Source of the DNA: Leucocoprinus leucothites | Lineage: Eukaryota > Basidiomycota > Agaricomycetes > Agaricales > Agaricaceae | Reading direction: 5' to 3' | DNA length: 64,000 nt | NCBI GenBank assembly: GCA_013368445.1 | Contig: JAACJO010000009.1 | Location: 1,240,001-1,304,000 of the forward strand | Shown here: positions 1 through 10,106 of the stretch, piece after piece | How positions within the stretch are numbered: the first letter of the stretch is position 1 | How the letters are laid out: the number at the start of each line of letters is the position of its first letter | Program-made: the position numbers and the translations under genes | Notes under the pieces: model-generated | The model's database searches: none | What the model was told of the DNA's origin: nothing | Seen by the model: the letters and a program-made list of their open reading frames with translations, nothing else

Positions 1-695
1 ACACGTTTGTACCAAGGAGCTCCGCGTTCTTCCGGTAATCGGCGACAACAATGAATCTAAAGATGTTAGAATCAAATATGAAACCAGAGAAGCCGAATTA
101 ACAACACACGTTTTGGCAGCCTCAGCCAGAACCTTTTCGCGCAGATGGCAAGCACCTCCCCCTTTTATACAGTTGAGATTTGAATCTACCCTATTCAGAG
201 TGAGCGAGTAGGAGATCGGGAATATAGGATACCTACTCGTCAGCACCGTCGATGGTAACGTCTATGGAAGGATATTCATCGACGTCGCCAAGATTAAGAC
301 TAGCCTCAACAATTAATTGCTTCGACTGGAACCCTAGCTTCTATTGAGCTCCTTGTCGGACAGGTAAAATTGAAGGGCACGTACCAGTAGGGATGAAGAC
401 GCGCTTTTTGTTTGCCTCAACACCTTGTTGTACAATTCTTTCAACGACGTAGGGGACAGTCGATCCTAGAGCATAATCACTCCTACTAAGTATCCCGGGG
501 TTTTTCCGCGCGGACTGAAGGGACATACCGGAGCCGATACCAATAATCTTAAAACGATGACCTCAGGATCCATTCAGCACATTTGAGAAAGAAGCTCACA
601 GTATGTTCTGGCTTAACGTGATGATCAACAGCAGTATAAGCAGCAAGTCTTTTGGAGGCTTCAATCGGGCTGAGAGCCGCTGCGAGTGATGACAT
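1..695 (-). CDS. RKI1: Ribose-5-phosphate isomerase, 5' part (runs off window)
   Basis: Interconverts ribose-5-phosphate and ribulose-5-phosphate in the non-oxidative pentose phosphate pathway, in the cytosol. Hand-built exons on the minus strand are 695-600, 547-529, 465-385, 333-237, 190-110 and 56-<1; all junctions stay in frame. The reading starts MSSLAAALSP at ATG 695. It contains the family motifs IIGIGSGSTVPYVVER (substrate loop), RVFIPTGFQSKQLI, IDVTIDGADEVD with the conserved catalytic-site acids, and CIKGGGACHLREKVLAEAA, then FIVVADYRKN before the window edge. About 143 codons are present of a family length near 230-270, so the C-terminal part lies outside. It is divergent from TFB5, with 385 bp between start codons. 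The identification is very secure from the motifs; only the small exon at 547-529 would be hard to predict automatically. Confidence 0.95.
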
Positions 696-1080
696 TTGTG
701 ATGAGTTATGGAGGACGGATAATGGGCGGAAACTTACCTTGTGCGACGGTCTGACTACTAAGACCGTTGTCGGGCATGGGGTTCAAGTTTTCAAGTTAAA
801 TGAACGCGCGCGGTGTGGTTATAACGGTTCGAAAGCAGGCAGGATGATCGTGATGGTCAGAGACGACAGTCGGAATGTTAAATGCCTATGAGATGACCTC
901 AGGCCAGCAAAGAAGCACAAATCGGACATACAGAGGCTCAGTTGACTTCGGTGACAGGGACATTCGCGTAAGGAATCGAAGAGGGGTAGTCGAGAATAGT
1001 GTTCGGCTGCTCATACCTATTTGGTATTGCGGAGAAATGATAGCAGCTACTCCGGCCCATCCTTCTTCCTGACACCCATT
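696..1080. promoter_or_regulatory. Divergent intergenic region between RKI1 and TFB5
   Basis: The 385 bp between the RKI1 start codon (minus strand) and the TFB5 start codon (plus strand) must hold both promoters. Open frames run through it on the plus strand, but they are antisense continuations without recognisable protein features. I see no clear TATA box. Confidence 0.5.
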
Positions 1081-1444
1081 ATGCGTGCAATTAAAGGTCA
1101 GATTCGCTTCGCCTTGTCCTAATGGAAAGACTCACCTCGCCCCTCACGTAAAATGGACTAGGTGTCTTGCTGGTCTGGTACGTGGTTCTCGTGCTAGAGT
1201 CAGTGGGAAGGATGACTAATAACCCCAACAGCGACCCGGCCGTGAAGCAGATTCTACTGTCCATGAATGAGAAGCAGAGCTTCATCATTGAAGACCTCGA
1301 TGACCACCATCTGGTTATCAAGGCAGACGAGGAATATCGCGTGCGACGAGAGTTGGAGACTGAGGTGAGGAGTTGCTTCCACTGACACATAGGCAGTACT
1401 GACGCCAGTTTCAGCTCGAGAAGAATACTTATAGTTTGGACTGA
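1081..1444 (+). CDS. TFB5: TFIIH core subunit TFB5 / GTF2H5 (TTDA)
   Basis: Small subunit of general transcription and DNA-repair factor TFIIH, which stabilises Tfb2/p52. Four exons, 1081-1096, 1162-1177, 1232-1364 and 1415-1444, join exactly in frame to give 64 aa (yeast has 72, human 71). Introns are 65, 54 and 50 nt with GT...AG ends. The protein begins MRAIKGVLLVCDPAVKQ, matching the family pattern of a short basic start, G-V-L, then C-D-P-x-x-K. It continues with FIIEDLDDHHLVI, equivalent to the conserved 'I.D.DDTH..V' core, and ends LEKNTYSLD. The longest exon is only 133 nt, so ordinary ORF-length filters would miss it. It is convergent with the BCS1-like gene and divergent from RKI1. 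Confidence 0.94.
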
Positions 1445-1698
1445 TTGAGTCCTGCCCAGACTTCAGTATACTACAAGATAATTCTACAAAATTAACTTGC
1501 ACCGTGAAAATTCTTCGTTCCAATTGGCCAACGTCTAAGACGAACAAGCAGGCAAACAAGTAAATATACTTAAATTCGGCAGATACTATCTTACAAGAGG
1601 ATACAAGGTCATCGTTCGGCCTAGTGCCTGATCTATCCTATCAGGAGACTGCAGAGATACCGGTATGGCAGAAAGGTTACGCTGCAACATTTTTACCT
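1445..1698. other. Short convergent intergenic spacer
   Basis: The 254 bp between the TFB5 stop codon and the stop codon of the BCS1-like gene must contain both 3' ends. No gene or repeat is seen. Confidence 0.5.
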
Positions 1699-4204
1699 TC
1701 ACTGGGATTTTACCTCAGCGCCGCCATTCCTCGAGAGTCTTTCAGCCAGGAGTCGTTCAGCCAAATCCTCGACAGCCGCCTCAGGGTCCCTTGTATTCAT
1801 TCGAAGTCCCAAGAAATTCGTCAACTCAGCCATCGTCGAGTTGTCCGGCAGCCGATCGGAGAATTTGACTGCTAGCACCTCAATCTCTTCCACCGTTTCG
1901 ACGTTCCTACCGAGTAGAAATGCTTGAATAAATTCTCTGCCATTTCCTTCGTTGCGTATCCGAGTTCGAACTCGCAAGAAATCCGACCAGGTCGCAGAAG
2001 GGCTTGATCTATGTTTTGTCTGTTGTTGGTCGTTATAAACGTGATCAAACCCTTCCCAGCACTTAAACCATCCAATATGTTCAAAATACCGCTCATGGTG
2101 GGACCACTAATAGCATTGCACTCTATCAGTTGTCTCTCCGGGAGGCGAAGTGACGGTAGACGTACCCGGGTTGAGGTTTATCGCCACTCTTCACTACCAC
2201 TGGAAACGCCCTATCAATATCTTCGATGAGAAGGATACTCTTCGCAGGGATCCTGCCAATCAACTGAGATAAATCACTATCTCCCAATCCAGCATTTGGC
2301 TGCAATTGATAAATCCTTAGGTCGAAATGGCTTGCCATAGCCTTAACGACAGTGGTTTTCCCTGTTCCCGGTGGACCGTGCTGATGAGATAAAGGTAAGG
2401 CTTAAAACATCTGTTTAGCAAACGAGCACTTGGCTTACCAAAAGATACCCTCGATGCCAGGGCTGAGACCTTAGTTGATATATTTTCCCTGCGTCAACAA
2501 AGCCCTCTATCTCCTTGATCAGTGCCTCCTTGATATTCTTGTCAAGGTGAACGGATTCCATGCTCCGCTTTGGTTCACGGTGCTTCGAGTCCAATTCAAC
2601 CCATCGTGAGTTATCCCTGTTGAGTCGGGACGATTTTAGTTGATGATACAATGCGCCGAAGCTTCGACTCACCGGGGTATAGTGTAGATGGCGAGGGCTT
2701 CTTTGGCGTAAGGTAAATAGGATTTTCTTGCCGCATTATGAAAATCCTCAATTACACTTTGGTCGAGGCTGTATATAGGAGCATCAGCCACCCCTTGAAG
2801 GCCTTGCATAATTACTCTAGCCCTCAGGACTCACGGAAATTCAATTCTATACTCTAATACATCCAACATACCCTCGGTTCTGTCGAATACGTTCATGTGA
2901 AGGGGTGGGCTGCAAGTTACGAAGCATTCAGGAAGCCAAGTAGGATTTACTCACTTCTGGATCAATGACTTCCTGATGATCAACTCGTATTTTCCGAACG
3001 GAAGGCCGTAGTCGAAATCTAGGGCAGGGCTCAGTTTCGCTTCCGAAGTTTTGGCCTCATCCTCTTCTTGTTTGAATCCGGGCAATATCCTAGTGATAAC
3101 CTCGTCTTTTTGTCTACCGAAGTCATCTGAGGATGCATAGTACGCTTGCTGATTTCCTGTTGAGACCATTAGTATGACTGACAGAATCTCGCAGTGAAGA
3201 TGGACAAAACTCACTCCATTCTGGGTGGCTGACCATCCAGGCCGAGATTTGGTCTATTGGTGTAATTATTGTCAAAATTTTGACGGTATCAGAAGAAACT
3301 CGAAATTGGACGTACCGAAGAGTGGATCAGTGTTACGGTACGTGATTACAATGGCGCGGCGGTTCAACCAATACCTCAAGACATCCGAGAACTTCTTGGG
3401 GACACCGCCTAATCCACCAGTGACGAGATGGATGACCTGGGCCTTCAGCCAGAAATCCAATGCGCTCATCACCGTCTTATATATATCAGAGGCTTGAGCA
3501 GCCGTAAGGACATTTAGGAAAACTTGCAAAGAGAATAACGCAGGCATGGCTTTAGAAGTATGAGCGGCTTTTGTAGGGAGCCCTTCGGTGGCAGCGATGG
3601 AACTGGCACCAGTAATAGCTCGAATGGAATCTGCAACGATATCATCGGTCAGGGGTTGGGTGGACCTATCGGTTGTGGCGAAAAGAAGTTTTTCGGCGTG
3701 TGCCTCAAAGCCTCCATCATGAGCGGCCGTTGCAGAAAGAACCTCAGCTGTGGTGGCGGGAAGGCTTCGAACGACATCAGCCACAAACTCAAATAAGGTT
3801 CGCGCGGGCACACCAGACGCGGTAGGGATCACAGTATCTTTGAGGGATTCCAAAACTGCGGTATGGGTGGTTGCTGCAGAAAGAACTTCTGTGGCAGTGG
3901 CGACAAGGACTTGTACGGCGTCAGCAACAAGAGTATCGGTCAAGGATTCGGAGGCTTGGATGGGAATTTCAGTTCCGTCAAGAACGATGGACGCGAGTGT
4001 TGCGATAGTGACCTCACTATCGAGAAGATCGGCGGAATCAAGTGTTTCTGTAGCGACCACGGATTCGACGAGACTATTACTAGAAGTTTGAAGAGCCGTA
4101 GTAAGGTCCGCAGCTCGGACGAGAGTGGGAGGAGCAAGGATCGAGGTCGGATCCACGCTTAGGACAGGACCAGTGGAAGAAAGGGTGCTGGTAACGTTGG
4201 ACAT
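1699..4204 (-). CDS. BCS1-like AAA ATPase with long Ala/Ser/Thr-rich N-terminus
   Basis: The family founder Bcs1 is a mitochondrial inner-membrane AAA chaperone that exports the folded Rieske protein. The ATPase core is clear: a pre-AAA stretch RGYLL, Walker A GPPGTGKTT (about 2377-2351), Walker B LLIEDIDRAF (about 2240-2211), SGILNILDGL, FITTNN and the arginine-finger region LLRPGRIS. The C-terminal DPEAAVEDLAERLL helix matches fungal BCS1-like proteins. The N-terminal 220 residues are low-complexity Ala/Ser/Thr-rich, unlike yeast Bcs1, followed by a weak BCS1_N-like part (FWLKAQVIHL ... DVLRYWLNRRA). Start is ATG 4204; the frame is open upstream but lacks ATG. Near 1910 the conserved helix changes frame, so there is either a 1-nt deletion or a 32-nt intron (1910-1879). 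Fungal genomes carry many such paralogues, so a Rieske role is not implied. Confidence 0.87.
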
Positions 4205-5482
4205 GGGTCTCTTTGATGGCTTCAAGAAACGACGGCTTATTATTTGAATCAAGGGTTTTCCACCACATTTTATAGATTTTTGGTTGTGCTATCAAGCCCT
4301 TTTTGTTTGCAAACCTTTGTCTGGCCGCAAGGCAAAAAATGCAGCTCAAGTGCATATCAAGTTCGAGTTCGCCATCTTCTCTGTACCATTTCCGAAATTA
4401 TTAGCAACCTGCCCAAGGCACATGTCGTTTCATCTTTTACACTCCGAACAGAGCCGCAGTGAGTAGTGTGGGTGAACATAACCAATGCCGACCGCGATCA
4501 GATACACGAAACAGGAAATTAAGAACCTATATGCTGGAAGGAGACCTATTTCAACATCTCGTCTTTTATGACCCACAAATGTTAATGTCCACCGGTTCCT
4601 TTGTTAATTTAATTTCGCGATGCTTTGTCCTTAATTACCCAATGGATGCTGAGATAATCTTATTGGATGGAAAGATTATGGGACACACTCGTTAAGTACC
4701 CAAGTACGAGTCGTGGAGCCGAATAAGAAAGCGAAATTGCCATGATTTCACCGACCCTTTTGTGTTGAAACGGCAACAACATATGTACATTCTGAATTCG
4801 AAGCGCGCGGAAAGCAAAAGGCTCTCTAATATGTAGTAGAAAATAATGCAAACTTGTCGCGCAGCCCCTGGTGAGGACGAACTAGGTGCAATTTCTCGGA
4901 CCCATGTCAGACGTGACAGTGAAAGGAGCTTTCCAATTGTAGGTAACAAAGCAGTACTCAAGTACCCATGCCTTACCTATAGACTCGCACCCCCTTGTGC
5001 TGTACTCGATTAGAACTTTTTCAAATTTCCTGCCCACAACCCCCAATCTTTTTTGACCATGCCACATGGCACTTCTTCCTGGCCGGCTTCATAAGAGCGG
5101 AACTCAGATAACGAGAACCACGCACAGATGCCAGGAAGGCTAAGGCCGCTAAGGCCGGGGTTCCGAGGATCCGGACGTATACTCCCTCTGGCCTCACGTT
5201 CTGCCACTGGGTACTGACCTTTGGAGACCTAGTCTCCATACCCACCACTTCCAGAGCCTTCATGTGTAGTTTCCTGTTCTAAAAGCTGTGTTTCTTCATT
5301 CCCTCCACGGATTACAGGATTTTACGATGAGTCTGATTTGATCCCATCATGGGCAACAGCGCCTGTCCCACTGTCCAAGCATATATTATTCAATGAGTCA
5401 GCTGGGCGATGATACCGGTCGAAGCTCTACTCCTGTATATTAGGTGGTCCAATAGGCACCATAATATCCCTTACCATTCACG
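4205..5482. other. Non-coding left flank of duplicated block
   Basis: No convincing gene was found. From 4336 onward this sequence is a diverged copy of 9204-10106, the upstream region of the second membrane-protein paralogue. Copy 1 carries about 300 bp around 4750-5060 that is largely missing from copy 2. Confidence 0.55.
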
Positions 5483-6755
5483 ATGATCGTAGAGGCTTTC
5501 TGGCCTGACAAATTCCAGTTAATCGGCACAGCTACATCGCTTGTGTTTTACGGTACTCTTTTACTCGAACTCCGGGTGATCTAGCTTGAGCTAATGAGCT
5601 TCAGGCGTCAACCTTACTCTCGTTGTCCAACTCTTACCAACTTTAAGGCGGGCACGGAAGTGGACAACGGCGGCGACGTTCATCTCCTTCCTTCTGGTTA
5701 CCGCATTTGAAGTGCTCGTCTCCTACATAACCTACACCACTTCCTTTGACCATCGCCCCAGCTTCGAAAGTATTGATGTCAAGCCGTTCTTGTTGGCTCT
5801 CCGATCGCTAGGCATGGTGGCAACTTGGGTGATAGATTCCTTTGTGGTGTGTCCTACGTGTGCCATTACTCTCCTCTCGCTCATCGGAAGAGCCTTCGGC
5901 AGCTTTACCAGTGCTTCACGGTTTACTCAATATACAAGAAGCAGCTATGGGTGATAGCACTTTCCTTCCTTTTCTTCCTGTCATCCCTCGGTGAGTGACT
6001 TTACCGTGCTCTTTATTTCATCTCAGTTTACTAAAACCTGACCTATCCCAGGATCTGGTATCTACCTACTCGCATGGACTCGGGACCTCGGCATTCAAGT
6101 GCTGCCACACTTCCCTCTCTGTCTTGTGAACAAATTCATCATGTCATTTCTCATTATTGTGAAATTGTTCAAGCATCGGAGGATGTTGGAGTGCGAATTT
6201 GACATTGAAAAGGACAAGCAGTTGACAAGGCCCTATACAACCCTCATTCAAATTCTCGTGCAAAGTTATGCGCTACACGCAAGTTTTTCACTGGTGTTCC
6301 TTGTGCTGTACATGGCAAAACACGCAGCGTGGCGTTTGGTGCTACCAAATGCCGTGCAGGCTGGAGTAAGTGGCTTCACATGAAGGACTATTGTGAAACT
6401 CAGCCAGCATCTTTCACAGCTACTGTCGCATTTGCTCGTTCGTTTCTCTGCATCACGGTCGATGAGGGATGACTCCTTCAACTCGGAAAAGGAATCATCC
6501 TCAATACGCTTTTCACATTCCCAGTCCTCCCAATGGAATACCACTGAGACTGTTACATGAAGTGCTAGCATACCTAGCCACAGCTCGCAAATACTATTCA
6601 CTTTCTACACCATGACACACGTGCATCTATGATGTTGTTGGCAATATACTGATTTGGTACTCTGCTTCGACTTCCCCCGCAGTGAGACCATAGCTCTGGC
6701 CTTGAATGACTCCCCACGACGAGGCGACCAGGAAACAACACCACAATGATACCCA
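4336..6755 (+). repeat. Segmental duplication, copy 1
   Basis: Direct duplicate of 9204-11366. Shared landmarks in the same order include the stretch around 4424-4456 ending in an acactccgaacag tract (also 9292-9321), the whole five-exon membrane-protein gene, and the 3' flank up to the aggcgaccaggaaaca string (6721-6737 and 11336-11349). Similarity stops at about 6755 and 11366. The copies differ by many substitutions and several indels, so the duplication is not recent. Confidence 0.85.
5483..6560 (+). CDS. Multi-pass membrane protein, duplicated gene copy 1
   Basis: Uncharacterised integral membrane protein of a kind common in Agaricomycetes (about seven predicted helices). Exons 5483-5552, 5605-5846, 5891-5990, 6052-6365 and 6420-6560 total 867 nt, giving 288 aa, with all junctions in frame. 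The helices include ASLVFYG (start of helix 1, exon 1), TFISFLLVTAFEVLVSYI, VIALSFLFFLSSLGSGIYLL and SFSLVFLVLYM. The C-terminal tail is hydrophilic and Ser/Glu-rich. The exon 2/3 intron is only 44 nt; read without it the frame would break, which would give a false pseudogene call. The paralogue at 10107-11183 has the same exon structure. Function and ligand are unknown; a receptor-like role is only one possibility. Confidence 0.8.
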
Positions 6756-7357
6756 CACCTAGTTTACCAACGACGCCAAGACGATCAAAGATTCAACTAT
6801 CCTTCTGCACGCTTACTGTCCTGACTGCTTTCGCATCACCAACCAGAGTTCTGAAGAGGGCTCAACACGGCAAGAGAAGTTACCAAAAGTGCTAGACGTC
6901 GATGAAGTGCTAGTCTTGAACTCCACTTCCAGCAGTGGAGCGATTGGCGTTAGCAGCGCTATTTCGGCTGGGGAAGTGGAGGGAGCGTTTACCCCAGAGT
7001 CATTTGATGACTGGATGCCAGTTCCTGCCTTATCCATCACTGTTAATGAAGTGGACAAGCGCTTATGTTCGCAGGAATCTGTCGGTCACCGCCAATGTTG
7101 AAGATGACTGTGAAGGTACTCAATCAAGATCGTCATTCAGTCGCCCCACATTACTGAACATACAAGATCGAGGTCACTTCGCAGATTCACTCCTTTCCGA
7201 CTCGTCTTCCGATCTCTCCCAACCATGTACACAACTACTCCCACAGTGGAAAGTATCGTCCATTCCAGAAGAAGATGAGAGTGAATTGTTCCCTCTTCCG
7301 TCTCCACCTCTCTTGCCAACTGCTTCCTTCGGATCATCATCACGACTATCACCTTGA
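6749..7357 (+). CDS. Possible Ser/Asp-rich hypothetical protein, weak
   Basis: Two overlapping open stretches in different plus frames (about 6889-7101 and 6935-7357) encode acidic, Ser- and Pro-rich sequence typical of disordered fungal proteins. I could not find an intron joining them with consensus splice sites. The region starts at the end of duplication copy 1 and is absent from copy 2. It may be a broken or chance reading frame. Confidence 0.2.
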
Positions 7358-7708
7358 GATCGCCAGGAACTTCTCCAGGTGTATCGCCAAGAGCGCCTCT
7401 TGGTCCCGGTCCGAATACTTCAAATTCGTGCCTGCACCCCAGTGGTACTACAGTTCGCCCTGGATCGGTTCAAAGGTAGCATAGCTGTTAATCACCACAC
7501 CACCTGGTCTCTTGACGGTCAGAGCGCGACATTGTGTTTAGTATTTTGTACATAAATAATATATATCAGGATTTGGCGACCAGCTATGAAAGACACTCGT
7601 TGGAATCGTTTTGTCCGAAATTCCTGGCTCTGATCTAGGGACATGTCCAAAGATCCTGAAGATATCCCTTCTCCCAGTCCTCTCCCCTATTCGTGGCACG
7701 TACCAATC
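7358..7708. other. Intergenic, nothing recognised
   Basis: No supported gene, RNA or repeat is seen. The stretch must contain the 3' end of the minus-strand GPALPP gene. Confidence 0.45.
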
Positions 7709-9124
7709 TTATTGGCCCCAACCTGTCTGCGGTAGAACGGGCCGAGGAAGTCGAGGGTCCCCTACCACGATGCTTCCGGCAAGAAAATACCAGGCAAGCA
7801 TATGCCAAAATGAAACAAGTACGCCATGATAGATGCCGCACAACATTACAAGAAACTTCCCGCCTTTACCTGAACCAAAGCGATCTCCCAAGCTTGTCGA
7901 CTCGTGGATCATCTGATCCCGTTTGATGTCGCCCATGAGCCTCCCACCGAGGGCCACATCCCTTGAGTAATCCCGAATAGCTTTTGGTGCATCGTCTTCG
8001 TCTGCTGTATTCTTTTGCGATGTGTGCTGTTCGACGGGTGAAGGGCCACGGAGTGATTGCTACGGTATGTAAACAGGAAGAGCTTAGTTGCACATAGATT
8101 CAGTAGTCAAGCAGAGAAACATACAGCACGTTCGTCTACACCTCCCTGATACTCTCTTCTTCCTGTTTGCTCCGTTTCCCACTTGAGGATCCCACACCGA
8201 GAGCCTCCTCACTTGCAACGTCGACTGCTCGTCTTTTCTTCCCCGTCACCTCGTCAACTATAGGTTGCTGTCTCTCTGCGGGAATTTCAGTCCAGAGGCT
8301 GTTGTCGCCCTTATTCACAGATCCACTTGTTTGTGCAAACTAGCGTGCCTAAAGTTTGGCCGTGTCGAGGTCTATGTTGTTCAAACTCATAAGAACTTGG
8401 TCGGTGACGGACTGACATAAAAAAAAGAACTTACTACCATCGCTAGCACTTGGCGGAACCAGTATCCACTCTTCACGTTTTTAGTGCTTTTGACTCCTTG
8501 GCCTTTTCCTCATTCTTTCACCGTCTTTCTTTTCTCCACATGAACTCTGCTACAGTATCCTTCTCGTGCATGGCCTGGAGGCCCGAAGGAAGGGGCTGGG
8601 GGCCAAAATCATCGTCACCTGAGTCGTCTTCTTGGTAATAATTCAAAGGATGAGAAGGAAAAGGAGGTCCTATAGTGCGACGTTGTGGACCAGAAGCAGG
8701 GGCGGGTGTAGGTGAAGAGGTGGGTAGGTTATGTGAAGATGATTTAGGTTTTTGAAATTGATGGATTGGATCGTTGGGCGAGAAGCCCTAGGCAGAGAGA
8801 GGGCATGGCATAGTCATCTTCCTCCTCATCTTATTTCTCTTCAGATCTCTCCCGAATACTTTGTTGGTGTAGAGCAGGAGGTATCTGAGATCTGGCGATA
8901 TGGTTAGATTCTTCCGGTGGTTTGGATGTGCTCGTAATGCCATCAGGAATTTGTGGACCTATTATAGTGACCAGGACCCTCTCCTTCATCATCCGAGGCA
9001 GTATCAGGCTATCAGCATTTACATTCTGGACGACGTGAGGAGGAATGTCGGGGCCAATTATAGAAGTTCCGCTCAGCTGAATGGAACTCCGATCAAGGCT
9101 ATGCCGAAATGATCCGGCTGACAC
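7709..9124 (-). CDS. GPALPP-motif / DUF3752 nuclear protein
   Basis: Member of the conserved eukaryotic GPALPP1/DUF3752 family, presumed nuclear, with no established biochemical activity. Several GPALPP-type motifs occur in order: IIGPDIPPH, IIGPQIP, IGPPFPSH and FGPQPLP. They are followed by the family signature REEWILVPPSA, then NSLWTEIPAERQQ with VDEVTGKKRRA, and the C-terminal block GGRLMGDIKRDQM ending DRFGSGKGGKFL, comparable to the human ending HGKGNMFL. The gene is spread over several exons. The true start was not determined: no ATG is in frame at 9124, so a small 5' exon is likely. The frame does not stop after KFL but runs on to 7709, while the neighbouring frame stops exactly after FL, so a 1-nt change near 7860 or one further intron is likely. 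Confidence 0.85.
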
Positions 9125-10106
9125 ATGTCTCAGGAAAACGTGCTAGACGGCTAGTGCTCACTGAAATTATCGGGATACTAGATAGTAGGTCCGGGACTCG
9201 CGAAAAATGCAGTTCCAGGTGCATAGCAGGCTCAAGCTCGCTACCTTCTCCATACTGTTTCCGATTTTAGTAGGAGCCTGTCCAATATACATGTCGTTTC
9301 ATCTTTTACACTCCGAACAGAACCTGCACTGAGTAATGTGGGTGAACAAAGCTGACTGACTGCGATAGGATACGTCGAACAGGAAATTAAGGAACTATTT
9401 GCTGGAAGGGACTCATTTCAACACCTCGTCTTTTGTAACCCACAAGTGTAAGTGTCCAACTATTCCTTTGTCAGTAATTTAATTATACGGTGCTTTGTCC
9501 TTAATTACTCTCTGGATGCTGTCGAGGTTATTGCAGTGCAATTTCTTAGACGTGACAGTCACAGGAGCCCTCCCCCTCGTGTTAATCCTGTGTTGCCATG
9601 CTCGACCTGATCTTTTTCCTAACGTATCTACTCCCCGCCTGCTACTCTGCAAAATTGTTGACTACGACACTTGCATCCTGACTGGCTTCGCAACAACAAA
9701 ATCCATATATATTAGGGAACCCCCCCCCAAAAAAAAAATGGCTACCGGTTAAGCTTGGGGTCCGTCCGAGACTCCGAGACCCCTTCTGGCCTCACACTCT
9801 GCCACTAATCTTTAGAGGCCGGCCACTAGTCTCCAAGTCTACTATTCCCAGAGTCTTCATGTGCGGTTTCTTGTTCTAAAACCTGTGTTCTGCATTCTCT
9901 TCCTTTATTAACCATACATGCTTTTACGATGACAGTCTGGTTCAAGGCCCAAAGGGGACAGCACTAACAGCGTCAGGGGGCCCGATCAAGATTTCGCCAT
10001 CCCACTGTCCAAACATATTTGACACCGGTCGAAGGGCCAAGGCGTTTAGCCCCTCTGTATATATTAGACAGTCTGGTAAATACTATAATATCCTTCACTG
10101 CTTACG
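9125..10106. other. Non-coding left flank of duplication copy 2
   Basis: Diverged copy of 4336-5482 with an internal deletion. It contains a homopolymer junction of C then A near 9721-9738. No gene was found. Confidence 0.5.

Noticed and set aside
4205..4252. Longer N-terminus for the BCS1-like protein from 4252
   Set aside because: The triplet at 4252 is TTG; the first in-frame ATG is at 4204.
9103..9124. Start codon of the GPALPP gene at 9124
   Set aside because: The base triplet there is GTG, and no ATG lies in that frame nearby; a separate 5' exon is more likely, so the start is left open.
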